Below, piece after piece: positions 32,401 to 43,023 of a stretch of DNA of 64,000 bases. The notes under the pieces are model-generated. The model was not told the DNA's origin. It did no database searches and saw nothing but the letters and a program-made list of their open reading frames with translations. Origin of the DNA: Solea solea (taxonomy: Eukaryota > Chordata > Actinopteri > Pleuronectiformes > Soleidae); NCBI RefSeq assembly GCF_958295425.1, contig NC_081143.1, positions 16,459,516-16,523,515 of the forward strand, written 5' to 3'. Each line of letters opens with the position of its first letter. The stretch's first letter is position 1. The translations under genes and the position numbers were made by a program.

Positions 32401-35400
32401 ATGACGACCCGGAGCGATTGATTCAATCAGCGCTATTAATCTCTCTGCCTGGTGCCATCGCCTGACACGTGATAATGCCGTCCACAGCTGAAGTGAAACC
32501 ATTTATTGAAAACAATGGATCAATACTATTTAGGAAATAGAAGGCCATGCCTCTCAAATGTCAATGTTTACTGTCAGAGCAGGGACACAATTTATGGGGA
32601 GTTTGACTCGGGGGCATCATGACACACAAGGATCACTCATTTAAAGTGCAAAAATACAGAGTAACCTCGTGTTGCCTCACATCTTCTGTTAAGAGCTGCA
32701 CTAGGAACACACAGTGTGTGACGGTAGCTCAGTGGTACAGCGAGTTGTCTTTCAACTCAAAGGTTGCAGGTTAGATTCCCGGCACCGCTAGTCTACATGA
32801 CGATGTGTCCTTGGACAAGACACTTAACCCCACGTTGTTCCTGAATGGATAGGAAAGATGAGTGAGAGCGAATGCGCTGCACATAGATGTGCTGTAGGAA
32901 AGTGTGAGTGAATGGGTGTGAATGGGTATATGGCAACACTGTAGTGTAAAGCAGCTTTGAGTGGTCATCAAGATTAGAAAAGTGCTATATAAATACAGAC
33001 ATACACACACAGGGAATGCAGTATCCTGCTTGCAATGTCTGTGTGTGTAAAAATGGCTGTAGAAACAGGAACAGCAGGTGTTTCCAAAGAAAGGACATGA
33101 TTTTCAGTCTGGGTTAACTGGGTTAAGACAGAAGTGCTTTACTTTTAGACTCCAGGGCAGGTGAAGCCCCAGGAGACATCCGTGATTGATTCATGTAGAA
33201 AACCTGTTTAAACCTTGTGCAAACCTGTCTTTAAGAGACTTTAAGACCCAAGCTGTTTTAAAGTGAATTATACTGTCTGAGGTTATTGGTGATCTTTTCT
33301 ACTTATAATGTTACTGCATATATTCAATCGTAAAAAAAAAATTAAGCAAAAAGAGAAAATGCAATCTGGGTCACAGTGTGCCAGTGATACCAGGCCTGTC
33401 TGCAGCAAAGCTTTTTTTGTTTCCTTCTCCTTCAGCCATGACAGCTTGGTGAAGATGCCAAATAATGAGACGGTGTATCTTCTTTACAAATTTCCCTTGA
33501 CAAAGCAGCAGAGCGATTATACCTCTTGGTATTACATGAACTCTCATGTTTCTTTTTTTTTGTTAAAATACTACTGTGGTTACTGAAATGTGACTCTCAG
33601 TACCACACACGTCCTAAGGTAAATCTAAAGGGTCCTTTGTGTACAGTATGCTATCTGTATATACAGGTGTGTATGTATGTTTGTATGAAACTGTCCCAGT
33701 TTTAATCAGGTTTCAACATGGGGCTTTGGATAAAAGCGTCTGCTAAATGACATGTAATGTAATGTAATGTGTCGCATTTGTCATTAAACTCTGCCTTAAG
33801 CATACAAAATGCATTGTTAACTGAAGGTCAACTTTAAAAGAAACTTAAAAAGAACTGAATTAGTTAAAAAACACACACAAATAATTGGCAGGATTACACA
33901 TTACAGTGTAATTTAGTACATTTCAGCTATGACTTGTCTTATCAGTGCTATACCTACTTTTATACTCAGATTATCTGACTTGCATATGAGCACATCTGAT
34001 CTGACTGCACGCGTGCTGCTGCTAATTGACCCAGTCCTGGTTCGGTCTCACTTGTATAAGGGAATTTAATCACATTGTGAATTTCTCACTGTCATAGACC
34101 AAATATACATTTGATTAATCTATGGAGTTATATGATCAGCAGATTAACAGATAATGAAAATGATCATTAGCTGCAATGGAGTTTATCAGTTTGCCAAATT
34201 AATTTACAAGTGGGTCGTAAAGTCAACAAGTTGTGATGTTTCAAAAGACTGGTAGATTGCTTCAGGCAGTAACCGACAGCCCAGACCCCCAGGAGGACCG
34301 AATGATCCCTGTTCAATTAGCTTGTGCTGATTAAATTAACTGCAAAAGTATTTGTTTGCTAGTTAAATAGCTATACACTAACACAATGTGTGTGCCATTA
34401 AAACACAATATGCATCCAAATAAATAGGCAATGTAACCACCATGTACGCCACATCTTTAGGTTGTAGTATCCCATCATTCAGTATTCTGGGTTTTTATTG
34501 TTGATTTGTTTTCCTTAGTTAATATCTAAATGGCCTGTATGTGTACTTAGATGACCTGTGGTCCAAAGCCACAAAAGACGTGCTTTGATGAGGTCATGGA
34601 GCAGTGCTGGATTATGGGAATTGTTGTTGTGTTGTCTTGTTTGGTTTGCGTTTAAGCTTTGGCAGCAAAACACTTAGCAAATGGCAACGATCCACTAAAG
34701 ACACACAGAACACGATACGGATGCACGATATTGGACTTTTTGCCTATATCTAATATATCGGGAGTGCTTGGGCCAATAACTGATACCAATATACAAACGT
34801 TTTTCCCTGTACCCAACTGCATAGGTCATTTTGTCTTTTCTGTAGTATAAACGGAGAAGGCACGGAGGTAGCAGCCTATTTAGCCTGAAGTTGTTGTCAA
34901 TAGTTCCATCAGCGGATCCTTGTGTGTTTGCCGATATCCGATAATACATTTTAAAGCCAATATCTGCGATACCGATGTTGTGTCGATAATATCGCACTGA
35001 ATATTTCCTTACTAACTCATGTTTCACGGGTGGTTTTTAAAGTAAACCATGTGGTGATGCTTTCAGGGTGAAAAGGTGGTTTGGGTAAAAAAAACCTAGT
35101 CTTGCCATGGGCACCAAAATGGCCCTGATAAACAGTTTTTATCGTCGTAAGGAGTTGTGAGTAGTTAGTATATTCTCCTCTCTGTGAGCTGTCATAATCC
35201 ACATGTGTAAAACACAGACCAAACTTTCCCTCTCGTGGTTAACTCAGAAACTCTCACCGTCTCTTGGATACCGTTGCCTGCCACTGCGCTCTCGAACAGC
35301 ACGAGCCCACTTCTCCGCCTCCTCCAGGTTAGCTCCCGGGTCCTGGAGCGCGGAGAGCCGAAAGCAGTGCTCCACTCTCTGCCGCGACACTCCGGAGCTC

Positions 35401-35687
35401 ATCCAGCGCCGTTTCAGCGGGTAAAAGTAGGCTGAGAAGTACGCCGCCGTGTCTGAGGAGTCATCCGTCCGATAAGCCCGGCAGCCAATACAGTCCTTCA
35501 GACTCAGCACCACCTTGTTCCGCCCGACAGGTGCCGACGCGAACCTCTGGATCAGCAGGTCCCTCTCGGTCAAGCTCACGGAACACCTGACTTTTCGGTT
35601 CCCAATGATCGTGAATTCCCCGAACAGTGTGACCGGACTGCCGCTGCCGCCGATGCGACGGTCCGGTTCAGCTCTCCTCTCGTCCAT
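11966..35687 (-). CDS. sphk1: Sphingosine kinase 1 (complete, five coding exons)
   Basis: This lipid kinase phosphorylates sphingosine to sphingosine-1-phosphate at the cytosol and plasma membrane. Coding exons on the minus strand are 35687-35258, 24421-24272, 17415-17321, 16882-16767 and 12854-11966. They total 1680 nt (559 residues plus stop) with consistent phases and GT-AG junctions. Seen in order: an N-terminal extension of about 140 residues; RPCRMMLLVNPQSGKGQAL (nucleotide-binding NPxxGKG, about residue 161); TERQNHAREL; SGDGLLYE with the catalytic Asp at about 220; GGSGNALAAS; WGFVADVDIESEKYR; a variable insert at about 357-440; EEDFVLMLAMHQSHL; HLFYVRAGISR and LLRLFLAMEKGAH; and DGEVVEYGPVQAEVH near the C terminus. 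The ATG at 35687 has A at -3 and G at +4. The extension and C terminus resemble SPHK2, but the position beside ube2o supports sphk1. Confidence 0.94.
12855..16766 (-). other. sphk1 intron 4 (noncoding, repeat-bearing)
   Basis: About 3.9 kb between coding exons. Visible contents: (AC)n at 13822 and 16431, a C17(CA)n tract at 15290-15339, a purine-rich GGA tract near 13600-13640, a GATGAATGAATGA tail fragment near 13475, and a small AAAGCTGCAGTGCGTAAC repeat end near 15775. No conserved coding sequence is seen. Confidence 0.7.
15290..15339. repeat. C17 followed by (CA)n
   Basis: Seventeen cytosines at 15290-15306 run into an ACCA then a (CA)n tract of about 30 bp, in sphk1 intron 4. Confidence 0.95.
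16767..16882 (-). CDS. sphk1: sphk1 coding exon 4 (GGSGNALAAS)
   Basis: This 116-nt exon reads VINGLLERPDWEEAVQIPLG then ILPGGSGNALAASVHHYS plus two bases of Gly. Acceptor is TCTATCAG and donor GTGAGC. It encodes the conserved substrate-site loop following the catalytic Asp. Confidence 0.95.
17009..17037. repeat. Homopolymer G29 (C29 on sphk1 sense strand)
   Basis: Twenty-nine consecutive G on the plus strand, inside the 438-bp sphk1 intron 3 and about 127 bp upstream of the exon-4 acceptor in sense orientation. It is likely to be length-variable and a place where assembly length is unreliable. Confidence 0.9.
17321..17415 (-). CDS. sphk1: sphk1 coding exon 3 (catalytic SGDGLLYE)
   Basis: This 95-nt exon completes Glu194, then reads RQNHARELLREADLSQWDAL and VIMSGDGLLYE, ending phase 0 before GTAAAG. 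The Asp in SGDG corresponds to the catalytic Asp of mammalian SPHK1 (Asp81 in the short human numbering, from memory). Confidence 0.96.
17735..17780. repeat. (TG)n microsatellite, about 46 bp
   Basis: Uninterrupted TG repeat in sphk1 intron 2. Other contents of this 6.9-kb intron are listed separately. Confidence 0.95.
20350..20409. repeat. (CA)n microsatellite, about 60 bp, the longest in the window
   Basis: About 30 CA units in sphk1 intron 2. It is followed by a degenerate CCTAACCTTAACCATAACC-type repeat body to about 20560, a common teleost arrangement. Confidence 0.95.
21750..21967. mobile_element. hAT-like MITE with 8-bp target-site duplication
   Basis: The element of about 218 bp starts CAGGGTTTCCCAAGCC and ends GGGGAACACTGTCCTG. 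Its two halves are complementary (CACTGTCCTACATGTTTTA against TAAAACATGTAGGACAGTG; CTCCAGCACACCTGATTC against GATTCAGGTGTGTTGGAAC). The octamer GGTTAGAG flanks it on both sides (21742-21749 and 21968-21975), as expected for hAT elements. It has no coding capacity. A relative is at 60811-60979. Confidence 0.75.
24272..24421 (-). CDS. sphk1: sphk1 coding exon 2 (ATP-binding NPQSGKG)
   Basis: 150 nt with acceptor CTCCTGTGTAG and donor GTGAGC. It encodes VSVSELPRPCRMMLLVNPQS followed by GKGQALTLYNNHIQRLLNE and AGIQHTLVIT. RPCR...NPxxGKG is the conserved start of the sphingosine kinase catalytic domain; mammalian short SPHK1 begins just before it. Confidence 0.96.
24660..25240. repeat. Probable interspersed repeat starting AGGGCTGAAC
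   Basis: It opens GTAGGGCTGAACATTTAATTG and ends with ATTATCGTGATAATATCGCACCG. Both end words are typical of a common fish repeat (AGGGCTGAACGAT...GATAATATCGC). The middle is poorly matched, so it may be a diverged or interrupted copy. Confidence 0.35.
25640..26170. repeat. Probable interspersed repeat (TTAAAGGAATAGTTCAG start)
   Basis: The opening TTAAAGGAATAGTTCAGTTTT and the later AAATGTCCAGTGTGTAGTGG are words I recognise as frequent in teleost interspersed repeats. Boundaries and classification are uncertain. Confidence 0.35.
28604..29215. repeat. Probable interspersed repeat (TTAAAGCTGCAATAGG start)
   Basis: It begins GTTAAAGCTGCAATAGGAAG. Later blocks such as GAACTGCTCTGTGATTTGTC and CTGAAAGATTATTATGGGAT, and a CCAATAAGAGCATCCTC block, match a repeated teleost sequence I recognise by sight. 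Exact ends are not determined. Confidence 0.4.
32716..33005 (+). mobile_element. tRNA-derived SINE
   Basis: The RNA polymerase III A box (GTAGCTCAGTGG at about 32724) and B box (GGTTGCAGGTTAGATTCC at about 32761) are followed by the tRNA-unrelated body TGTCCTTGGACAAGACACTTAACCCC and the tail AAAAGTGCTATATAAATACAG. This is the classic organisation of a widespread fish SINE. An antisense copy of the same type lies at 60734-61108. Confidence 0.8.
33722..33772 (+). mobile_element. SINE 3' tail fragment
   Basis: GGCTTTGGATAAAAGCGTCTGCTAAATGACATG followed (split here by wording only) by repeated TAATG units is a conserved 3' tail of many fish SINE/LINE families. No head is seen upstream. Confidence 0.65.
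34722..34998. repeat. TATCGG-type interspersed repeat
   Basis: It starts GGATGCACGATATTGGAC and ends GTGTCGATAATATCGCAC, with internal GCCGATATCCGATAATAC and CCAATATCTGCGATACCGAT. The terminal words are inverted relative to each other and resemble a common teleost DNA-transposon-derived repeat. It sits about 260 bp on the intronic side of sphk1 exon 1. Confidence 0.55.
35258..35687 (-). CDS. sphk1: sphk1 first coding exon (N-terminal extension)
   Basis: 430 nt from ATG at 35687 to donor GTGAGAG (35257-35251). It encodes MDERRAEPDRRIGGSG, a stretch with FGEFTIIGNRKVRCSVSLTE, LKDCIGCRAYRTDDSSDTA, AYFSAYFYPLKRR and EEAEKWARAVRERS. The DSSDTAAYFSAYFYP segment aligns by eye with the SPHK2 N-terminal DSAAYFxxYxYP segment. 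Sense A at -3 and G at +4 support this ATG. CpG content is high across the exon. Confidence 0.88.
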
Positions 35688-35800
35688 CCTAAGCGGACGC
35701 CGGGTTGAGGAGACCGGGACGCTGCCTCACGATAACATAACTGCCCCACAGGAGGGCTCGAGCACAGTGAAGAGAAGCTCACTGCGACTGCTGCCGGACC
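35270..35800 (-). promoter_or_regulatory. CpG-rich region over the sphk1 first coding exon and immediate upstream
   Basis: CG dinucleotides are much denser here (for example CGCCGTGTCTG, CGCCCGACAGGTGCCGACGCG, CCGATGCGACGGTCCGG) than in the surrounding AT-rich sequence. That fits a CpG-type promoter, although part of the density is coding. No TATA box is evident. Confidence 0.4.
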
Positions 35801-38800
35801 CGCAGTCAAGACTGACGGAGTCACTAACACCTCAACCGGATACACTTCAGAATAAGAGACACATGTAAAGCTTCCCAATTGATTTGGTTGAGTTGTTCTG
35901 GGTAAGATGAGGGTAAATTATTTATTTTGTGATTAATTATATCCCACGCGATTTTTTTTGTATTGTTTGCTCTTTATGTTTTCTTAAACCATGGTTTTAT
36001 TTCGCTATTTGTTTTTGCTTCTCTGATTTCCTTGTCATGGTCATTTTCTGTTTTATTTTGTAGCTTTTCTAATTGTGTGTACCGTGTTCAAATTGACTTC
36101 CTGTCCTGTATTCCCTTATTGTGTTTACCTGTGTTCGGTTGCTTGGTGCTGGTTGTTCTGTTACCCTCTTGTTCTGTTTCCTTTCTGTTTTATAAATCTA
36201 AAACACAAATATTTATCTCAGATCAAATTGAGTTTATGTCAAGTTTTTTTAAATATCATTCCAAAGGTTTAAAGCAGAAACTTTACTATTATCACAAATA
36301 ATTATTTTTGGTTAAAAATAATCGTGTCATGATAGATTTTACCCAATTTAATTTCCCAAAAAGTGTCAATGAGCTACACTTGACCAGAAAGTTGGTATAA
36401 ATGCTGCTGTACCCAAGAAACACGTGGCGTAGAGCACAGCAGGTCAATATAGAGGTGATAAAGAACCAGCTTGACACTGTAAAACACACTTTATTCAGGA
36501 CTAAATGACTGGTTGTTTATTTATTTGTTTGTTTTATACTATATTAAAATTTAAATTTTCAAGTAGTACATTTTTCAAACCATGACTCATACCAGACCAC
36601 AGTGTTTCTCTGTAAGCTCATATTTGCCTGAGAACAATTTCACCAAATTAAAAATGTATTTATTTATTTACCAAAGCGCCTAAATTCACTAAATGTGTCT
36701 GTAGGTGTCTCTTTAGCTTGATGCAATTTCATTGGGCCTGCATTGAACTTGTTTCAATAGAAGTCTAAAAATGGCAGGGTGCTGCCGCCTTCTGGTACTA
36801 AGGTGATACTACAGGTCAAGAACTCACCTGCCATCTACATCACTGTCATCCAAGGACAAAAGTCCTGGGAGGGACATTGTGAAAACAAATCAAATGAATA
36901 ATTTTAAATAGTATTGTAGCAGTGGTTTGGTCCATTCTCTCATTTTAGATTGTTCTTGTGACATATTGCTCTCCAGATTTAAAAAAATAAGTGTATAAAT
37001 AAGTCTGATGTTATGTTCCAGTCTTATTGTTTTATTATGTAGATGTTTCTTTGATTTAGATGTCAATTTCAACAGTTTCCACTTCCATTTGCAATTAAGC
37101 CAAATATTGTTTAATTGCGACTGTTGTTTTCGACAGTTTGTCCCCCAATTAAAATCATCACATCTTGCAAAATTTCTAACCAACTTTTCAAGTCAGATGT
37201 GTATTTATAAAGGATACTTAAGTCCTATATTGTGTGTCATTGCCACTGAACCACCCACTAACATTGAGCATGCTGAGGGTTCAACACTGAAAGACACATT
37301 TCAAAGGAGAGTATGATGTTTCTGGAGTCTCTCTCTGAGATTTTACTGTTTATTGTCTCGCTTCACAATGAAATGGGATTTTTGCCCCTGCTTGCATCTT
37401 TAACTTTTAATTTTTTTACAACCTGAGCGCGTCTGTGTAATGTTTCTGATGTGTCATCATGCAGTGATTGCAGCACCAATGACACTCAGGCTTATTTTAA
37501 AATTTTTAAATTATTATATATTTGAAACGGTGCAGAAGACTTATTAATATCTAATAGGAAAAAAAATAAAACTATATCAGCTAAAATACAGATTAGGCCA
37601 CACCAGTCATGTGATTTGTTAATGTAGGAGAATCACACATGATAATATGAACATTAACAAAGGCTCTTTTTAATAGCAGTCAGTGAGACTATAGTTTCTA
37701 CAACAAAGGGATCCTCACTGTGTGGCAGCTAAATTAATTTCATCCATCATTGATTTCATTATTAAGTACTGTGCTTTTTTGTCAAACTATTAACAAGACG
37801 ATATTGCTATAAAGTGATTTGACTGTCTTTTCTGCAGCAGATGTTTCCATGTATGATTGTTGCATATTAATGGGAATCTTATCAGAAACTGCAGCGACAA
37901 GTGACCTCAGATGATTAGACGGAGAACGTGTGGCTGTTAGGATTTAATTAGATTTCCCACATGAATACAAATGCGTAATTAGAGTCAACTGGGCTGAGGG
38001 AAAATGTGTGATAAGATTTTGTTGTTTTAGTGTCCTTAAATATGTCACTGAGAATCTGTATGCAGTTTTCTACATTAGTATGTTTGTGATTTGAGTAAAA
38101 ATGTGAGTTGTACAGTAGTGATTTACAGACAATCATGAACTATTTATGGTTAAAAGAGTTTCAGGTTAAGTCAGTGTGGTGCCCGAGTGGAGAAAATCAT
38201 TTTATACACGGTATTGATATATCAAATATAGTGTGTATGTACAGTGCATGGCTTTATGGGGCCCTGAGCTTATTGATATAAATATAGAACTTTATATTGC
38301 ATTCATTTAAGTCAGGAAACAATTCAACCAGTTTAATGACTTTGGTTTAAAAAATGTAGAACAGACATGCAAATGTGCACTAAACACTTTTTAAATATCT
38401 AGTTTCTTTAACATTTAAGAACACAGACAGACAGACAGACAGAACTCATACTACCTGTATCATTTATAGTTCAGTCATCATGTACTGTAAGTGGAGCTTA
38501 TCAGTTGCAGGCGCTTTAGTCAACCAACAGATGGCGATGTTGGGTTCAGGAAAACAAACTTTAGCTCATAGTCACCAATGAATTCAGTTGGAGGCTCAAC
38601 CTTTTGCAGTAAACATTACAACTAAAATGAAAGCTACTGCATGCAGCCTCTGTACATATCTGTGACATTTGCACATATCTTTTGTATTCTGAATGCTTTA
38701 GCACTGTGACAGTATTACACAACTAATTGCACCTTTCACATTCTGACTACTCCACCCTTTTGTACATAGTACTCACCTTATGTGAACTGTGCTTTGAGTT

Positions 38801-41800
38801 GAGTTTATTTTAGTTGATCAATAAACCTCTTGAATATTGAATCATTAGTAAAATGTCTGTGGTATCTGTAAAAGTAAATCTCAAGAAAGTTATAGGTACA
38901 ATGTAAAGGCCTGGCCATTTTCCTGATTATTTTGTCACCAAGAGAGCTGCTGCTCACTGGATAGCGTCTCTATTTTCTCTGAAATCATCTTCATATAATG
39001 CTTGGTTTAAACTTCAGCAGGTGGTCTTGATCATGTCCACATGCCTAAATATTACTGGTTGAACATGTGACACCATGTAGGCAGGTTAAATGTCTGTGAT
39101 GTTCCAACAAACAGTTGTTCACTATGGAAAACTGTCTTTGGTGCAGAATGTGATTATGTTTGCAGCACTGGTATTCTGTGCCATACACCTGTGTGTGCTG
39201 TCATCTGTGCCACTATGGAATCAGTTGCTGGCAACATCATTTATCTTCACCGCTTCACTTTGAGAAAATAATGAAGAAGTTGCCTGCCTTCTCCCTGGTC
39301 AAATAAAAGTCATTCCTGTATTCTTGTTCTCCTCCAGGCACTGGCACATGATCCACAGAGAGAAGAGGGGGAGTGGGAGGGGGAGGAGGAGGAGGAGGAG
39401 GAGAGCATATATGCAGATGGAAATTAATGGTCCCAGTAAACACCTGGAGCCAGAGGGGGAACAAAATGGGACATATTTACATGCAAGTCTTGTGCTCCTA
39501 AATTTCACTGACACCCAGTTTCCAGCAGAAGATGGATAGGTATCACCTTCTTTTCTGCTCTGGCTGTGAATGCAGCTTTTCTGCAGGCACTCAGGCTTCG
39601 CTGTGAACATGGACATGTTATGTAATTTGCTGCAATGGAAGAAAACAGCTCTGAAAAACATGCATGTTTCTTAGGCGTGAGATCGTTAGACACACTATCA
39701 GCCTCACAACAAAAGAGGCCTTTCATTTCAAACTGCAGGGTAGATGCTGATTACCTAAAAGCTATTGATTGAAAGTGGCACAGCTGAGGAGTGGGAGAGG
39801 AGCCATGAATGTCGACTTTCACTTCCGCAGTTTTCCAGCTGTGCGCTCTATTGCTGCCTGGTCCTTCCCTGCATATGGTGTTTTTCATGGGATTTAAGAG
39901 ACATCACTGCCTCGCCCATACGTGCTTGAGCGTATAGCTTCGAGAGGTTTCATCTCAGTGGGGCAATGAATGCGACCGAGTTTTAACTGCATACTCTCTG
40001 CACACATGCCCTAGTTTACACTAATTGCAATCACTGGCTTTCCTCGCCATCTGGTTTCATCTTCTAAACAAGTCTAATAACTAATAAGCTGTCATTATCT
40101 GCTGTTAGAGCGATGCAGCGCAGATGTCAACTCAGCACATATCAATACGGTTAATACATCATCCTCTGTTTTTGCTTATAACCTAGCAGAGAACTTGCAG
40201 AGCCTGTCTTTGCCCTATTGCCACCCCAGACACCCTGACAGATAACTGAGTGGGAGGAAGGAATGTCATATACCTCAGCATTTAGTTAGTTAGCACTGGC
40301 ATCCAACATGACAGATTCTCCATCTGGGTCTCTTAGCACTGACGGCTTGCAGAAAGGTCTCTCCTGTCTGCCCAGTTCTCCATCAGTTGCCCCTTAGTTC
40401 TGCTCTGTTTCTTCAGATGCCCACCCCCTATCTGTATGTCAAGGCGCTGCCATAATTATATGAAAGTTATGCAAACCTGTCTCTTGCTGGCAAACAATGA
40501 AACATTTCCAGCTGTAAAATGAGAGGTTTTATGGTGACAACATTGAGAAATATTCAGCCACAAATTGTGGCATTTATCATTCGAAACTAATAATGTTGTC
40601 ACCGTCAACGTGGTTCATGAAGATTTATTCAAACTTCTGTAGACTAGCCTCTTTGAAACCTGAAAGTGAGATTCTAAATAAGACTAAGAGTGACTGAACC
40701 CATGCACATAATCACAGTGCTGACATACTGATGGTGTTAAGAAGGGTTAACTTTATCAAAACAGCATGTCACCTTATTAACATTTGCTAATTTGCACAAA
40801 CTACGGATGTGACATCTGGAGTTGGGTCAGGTTGAAAATTCTGGATCAGTTTGTCAAACAATTTTAAGAAATAAAAGTTGGTAGGATTCATCCTCTGGGC
40901 AACATCCAAGTCCATAGCAAATTTGATGATGTTCGATGACGAGAAAAATGTAATTAAAAACGCTTTCAGTGTTATTGTAAATTATTTTACCTGCAACCAA
41001 TGATTCATTTTTAAAAATGAAACCACCTACAAGTTGATTATTTCTAAGTTTTTGTTTTGCCTGACAAATAGTCCACAACCTGAATATAATATTCACAATA
41101 ATTTAAGTGGGAGAACCAGTAGTGTCTCATTATTTTTGCTTAAATTTAAATTAAATGAATTAATCGACTGCAGAAAGTGCTCAGAGAGTACACGCCCTGC
41201 ACCATTTTAATTTAATAATCAAAATAATAATTTCTACCTTGGGCCATAATGTACATCTTCAGAAAACACAATCAAATTCTGGTATTTAAGTTATTTAATT
41301 ATTATTTATCTTTAAATGATGCTGCCCACTAACATACAGAGAACAGACAAAGGATAACAACCAACATAATAACATAAATATAAACAAAATTGCACATACA
41401 AAAAACAGTTGTTTAAAATGCCACTTTTACCACACCCTTTATTTTATGTGTGCGACTCATTGATGTTATGAAGAGGACTGAGTCACTCACTTAACTGAGG
41501 ACAGATGAAGAAGAACAGACCGGGGGAAGCCCGGATCTCTCCTTCTGCAGTGAAGAATTATTCCTTATTATATGTGGATGCAGTTTTTCATTCTCGTGAC
41601 CTGATTTTTGAAGCATGGTTGTGGGGGAAGTTTGAAAATGATGGTCATGATCACTGATATGCGCCACGGAGGGTGATATGCACTCTTGCCAAATGACTGA
41701 ATGAACTTGCCTGACTTGATTAGAGTCAGTCCATGTAACTGTTGAAATTCAGTAAAAAAATGACATCGGACCATCGCATTGCAGCCAGAGGGCATGACTG

Positions 41801-42795
41801 ACATGTAGTGTTTGCTGAGAAGTAGTGAAGTGTGTTGTATGGTGGAAGCTGCTGTTGTCTTTGTTTGTGTACAAACTGACATCTCACTAACATAACATGT
41901 TGGTAACATGCATTTGCCTTACATGTTTCTATTATAGAAAGAAAATAATAATAATTTTACCAAGCGATTACTTTAGCACCATGGTTCTCAAATCAGAAAT
42001 ACAGTAGAACAGTATTTCATTTTCTCTTGCAGTGCGTAGAAAATAATAAAAAATAAATTAAATAATAATAATTAGAGTCATCTTATCTCTTGCTCCATCT
42101 TAATCTAATCTCACTATACCAGTGTGTGAAGTATATGTGAAGAAGAGGAGGATGATGAAAGAGCAAAATGATCTTATTGGGAATAAATCTGCCTCCTGTG
42201 AAAGTCCATAGCTGATTTTGCTCAGCCTATTTACGCCACTGTATTTTAACGTTGGTGATAATGGTGTTACTCCGAGAGCTCAATATTTTCTCACATGGTA
42301 CTTCTGTCATGTACTACTTGGAAAGTTTGAGAACCACTGCTTTAGTGTATGATTTAGCAATCACTTTAGCAACTTAGTTTAAAGGAATCATACACTTAAA
42401 TACAAACATAGTATTTTCAGTTTCTGTCAATAAACACTATCAACAAATACACTGGACTGTTAAGATGCTGTATTTCTCTGGGTCCAATGAGAATAGGGTC
42501 CCATTTAAAATATCTCAACATACAGTATGACATTAGCATTTGCTACACTTTGTTTTGAAGGCTAATTAGCGAAGGTTAGCATGCTAACATGCCAAGCTAA
42601 TGTGGTTAACGTATAGAAAAACATTACATCTAAGTATGCAAGCTTATGTCAGCTTAGCTACACTCTGGCTCGTACTCTCTAACAGCAACTGTTTCTTAAA
42701 TCAACCATAATTAAAGCAATTCACAGTTATTTGTGAAATTACATCAATTATCTCTCTAAACTAAAAAGACGGGTTTGTGACCCAGTCAGAACAAA

Positions 42796-42826
42796 GGGCT
42801 TTCTGCAGGGAGTTTGCATGTTCTCC

Positions 42827-42857
<31 letters not shown>

Positions 42858-43023
42858 CCGGGTTCTCTGGATTCCTCCCACAGTCCAAACACATGCAGGG
42901 GTTAATTGGACATTCTAAAATGTCCGTTGGTGAGAGAGTGAATGGTTGTTTGTGGCCCTGTGATGGACTGGCAACCTCTATGAAAACTGTAGACGATAAT
43001 GTGGTAGACGATGAATGAATGAA
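42796..43023 (+). mobile_element. L2/V-SINE-like 3' tail with internal (GT)n
   Basis: GGGAGTTTGCATGTTCTCCG, then an expanded (GT)n, then CTCCGGGTTCTCTGGATTCC, CCCACAGTCCAAACACATGC and GTGATGGACTGGCAACCTC, ending GTAGACGATGAATGAATGAA. These words define a conserved fish LINE/SINE tail. Partial relatives are at about 48640-48775 and 13470-13495. Confidence 0.75.

Larger units (their letters stand above)
24422..35257 (-). other. sphk1 intron 1 (noncoding, repeat-rich)
   Basis: About 10.8 kb between the N-terminal-extension exon and the catalytic exons. It contains several interspersed repeats (about 24660-25240, 25640-26170, 28604-29215), a tRNA-derived SINE (32716-33005), a SINE tail (33722-33772), a TATCGG-type repeat (34722-34998), and (AAT)n near 30045 and (GGA)n near 31045. 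No conserved exon is recognised. Confidence 0.65.

Noticed and set aside
11966..35687. Labelling the kinase gene sphk2 because of its SPHK2-like ends
   Set aside because: Its position beside ube2o and near prcd/cygb is the SPHK1 neighbourhood, and the shared features can be ancestral. Kept as a finding to test by phylogeny.
35515..35868. Plus-strand ORF of 117 residues opposite sphk1 exon 1
   Set aside because: It overlaps the conserved minus-strand exon and reflects its GC-rich content.
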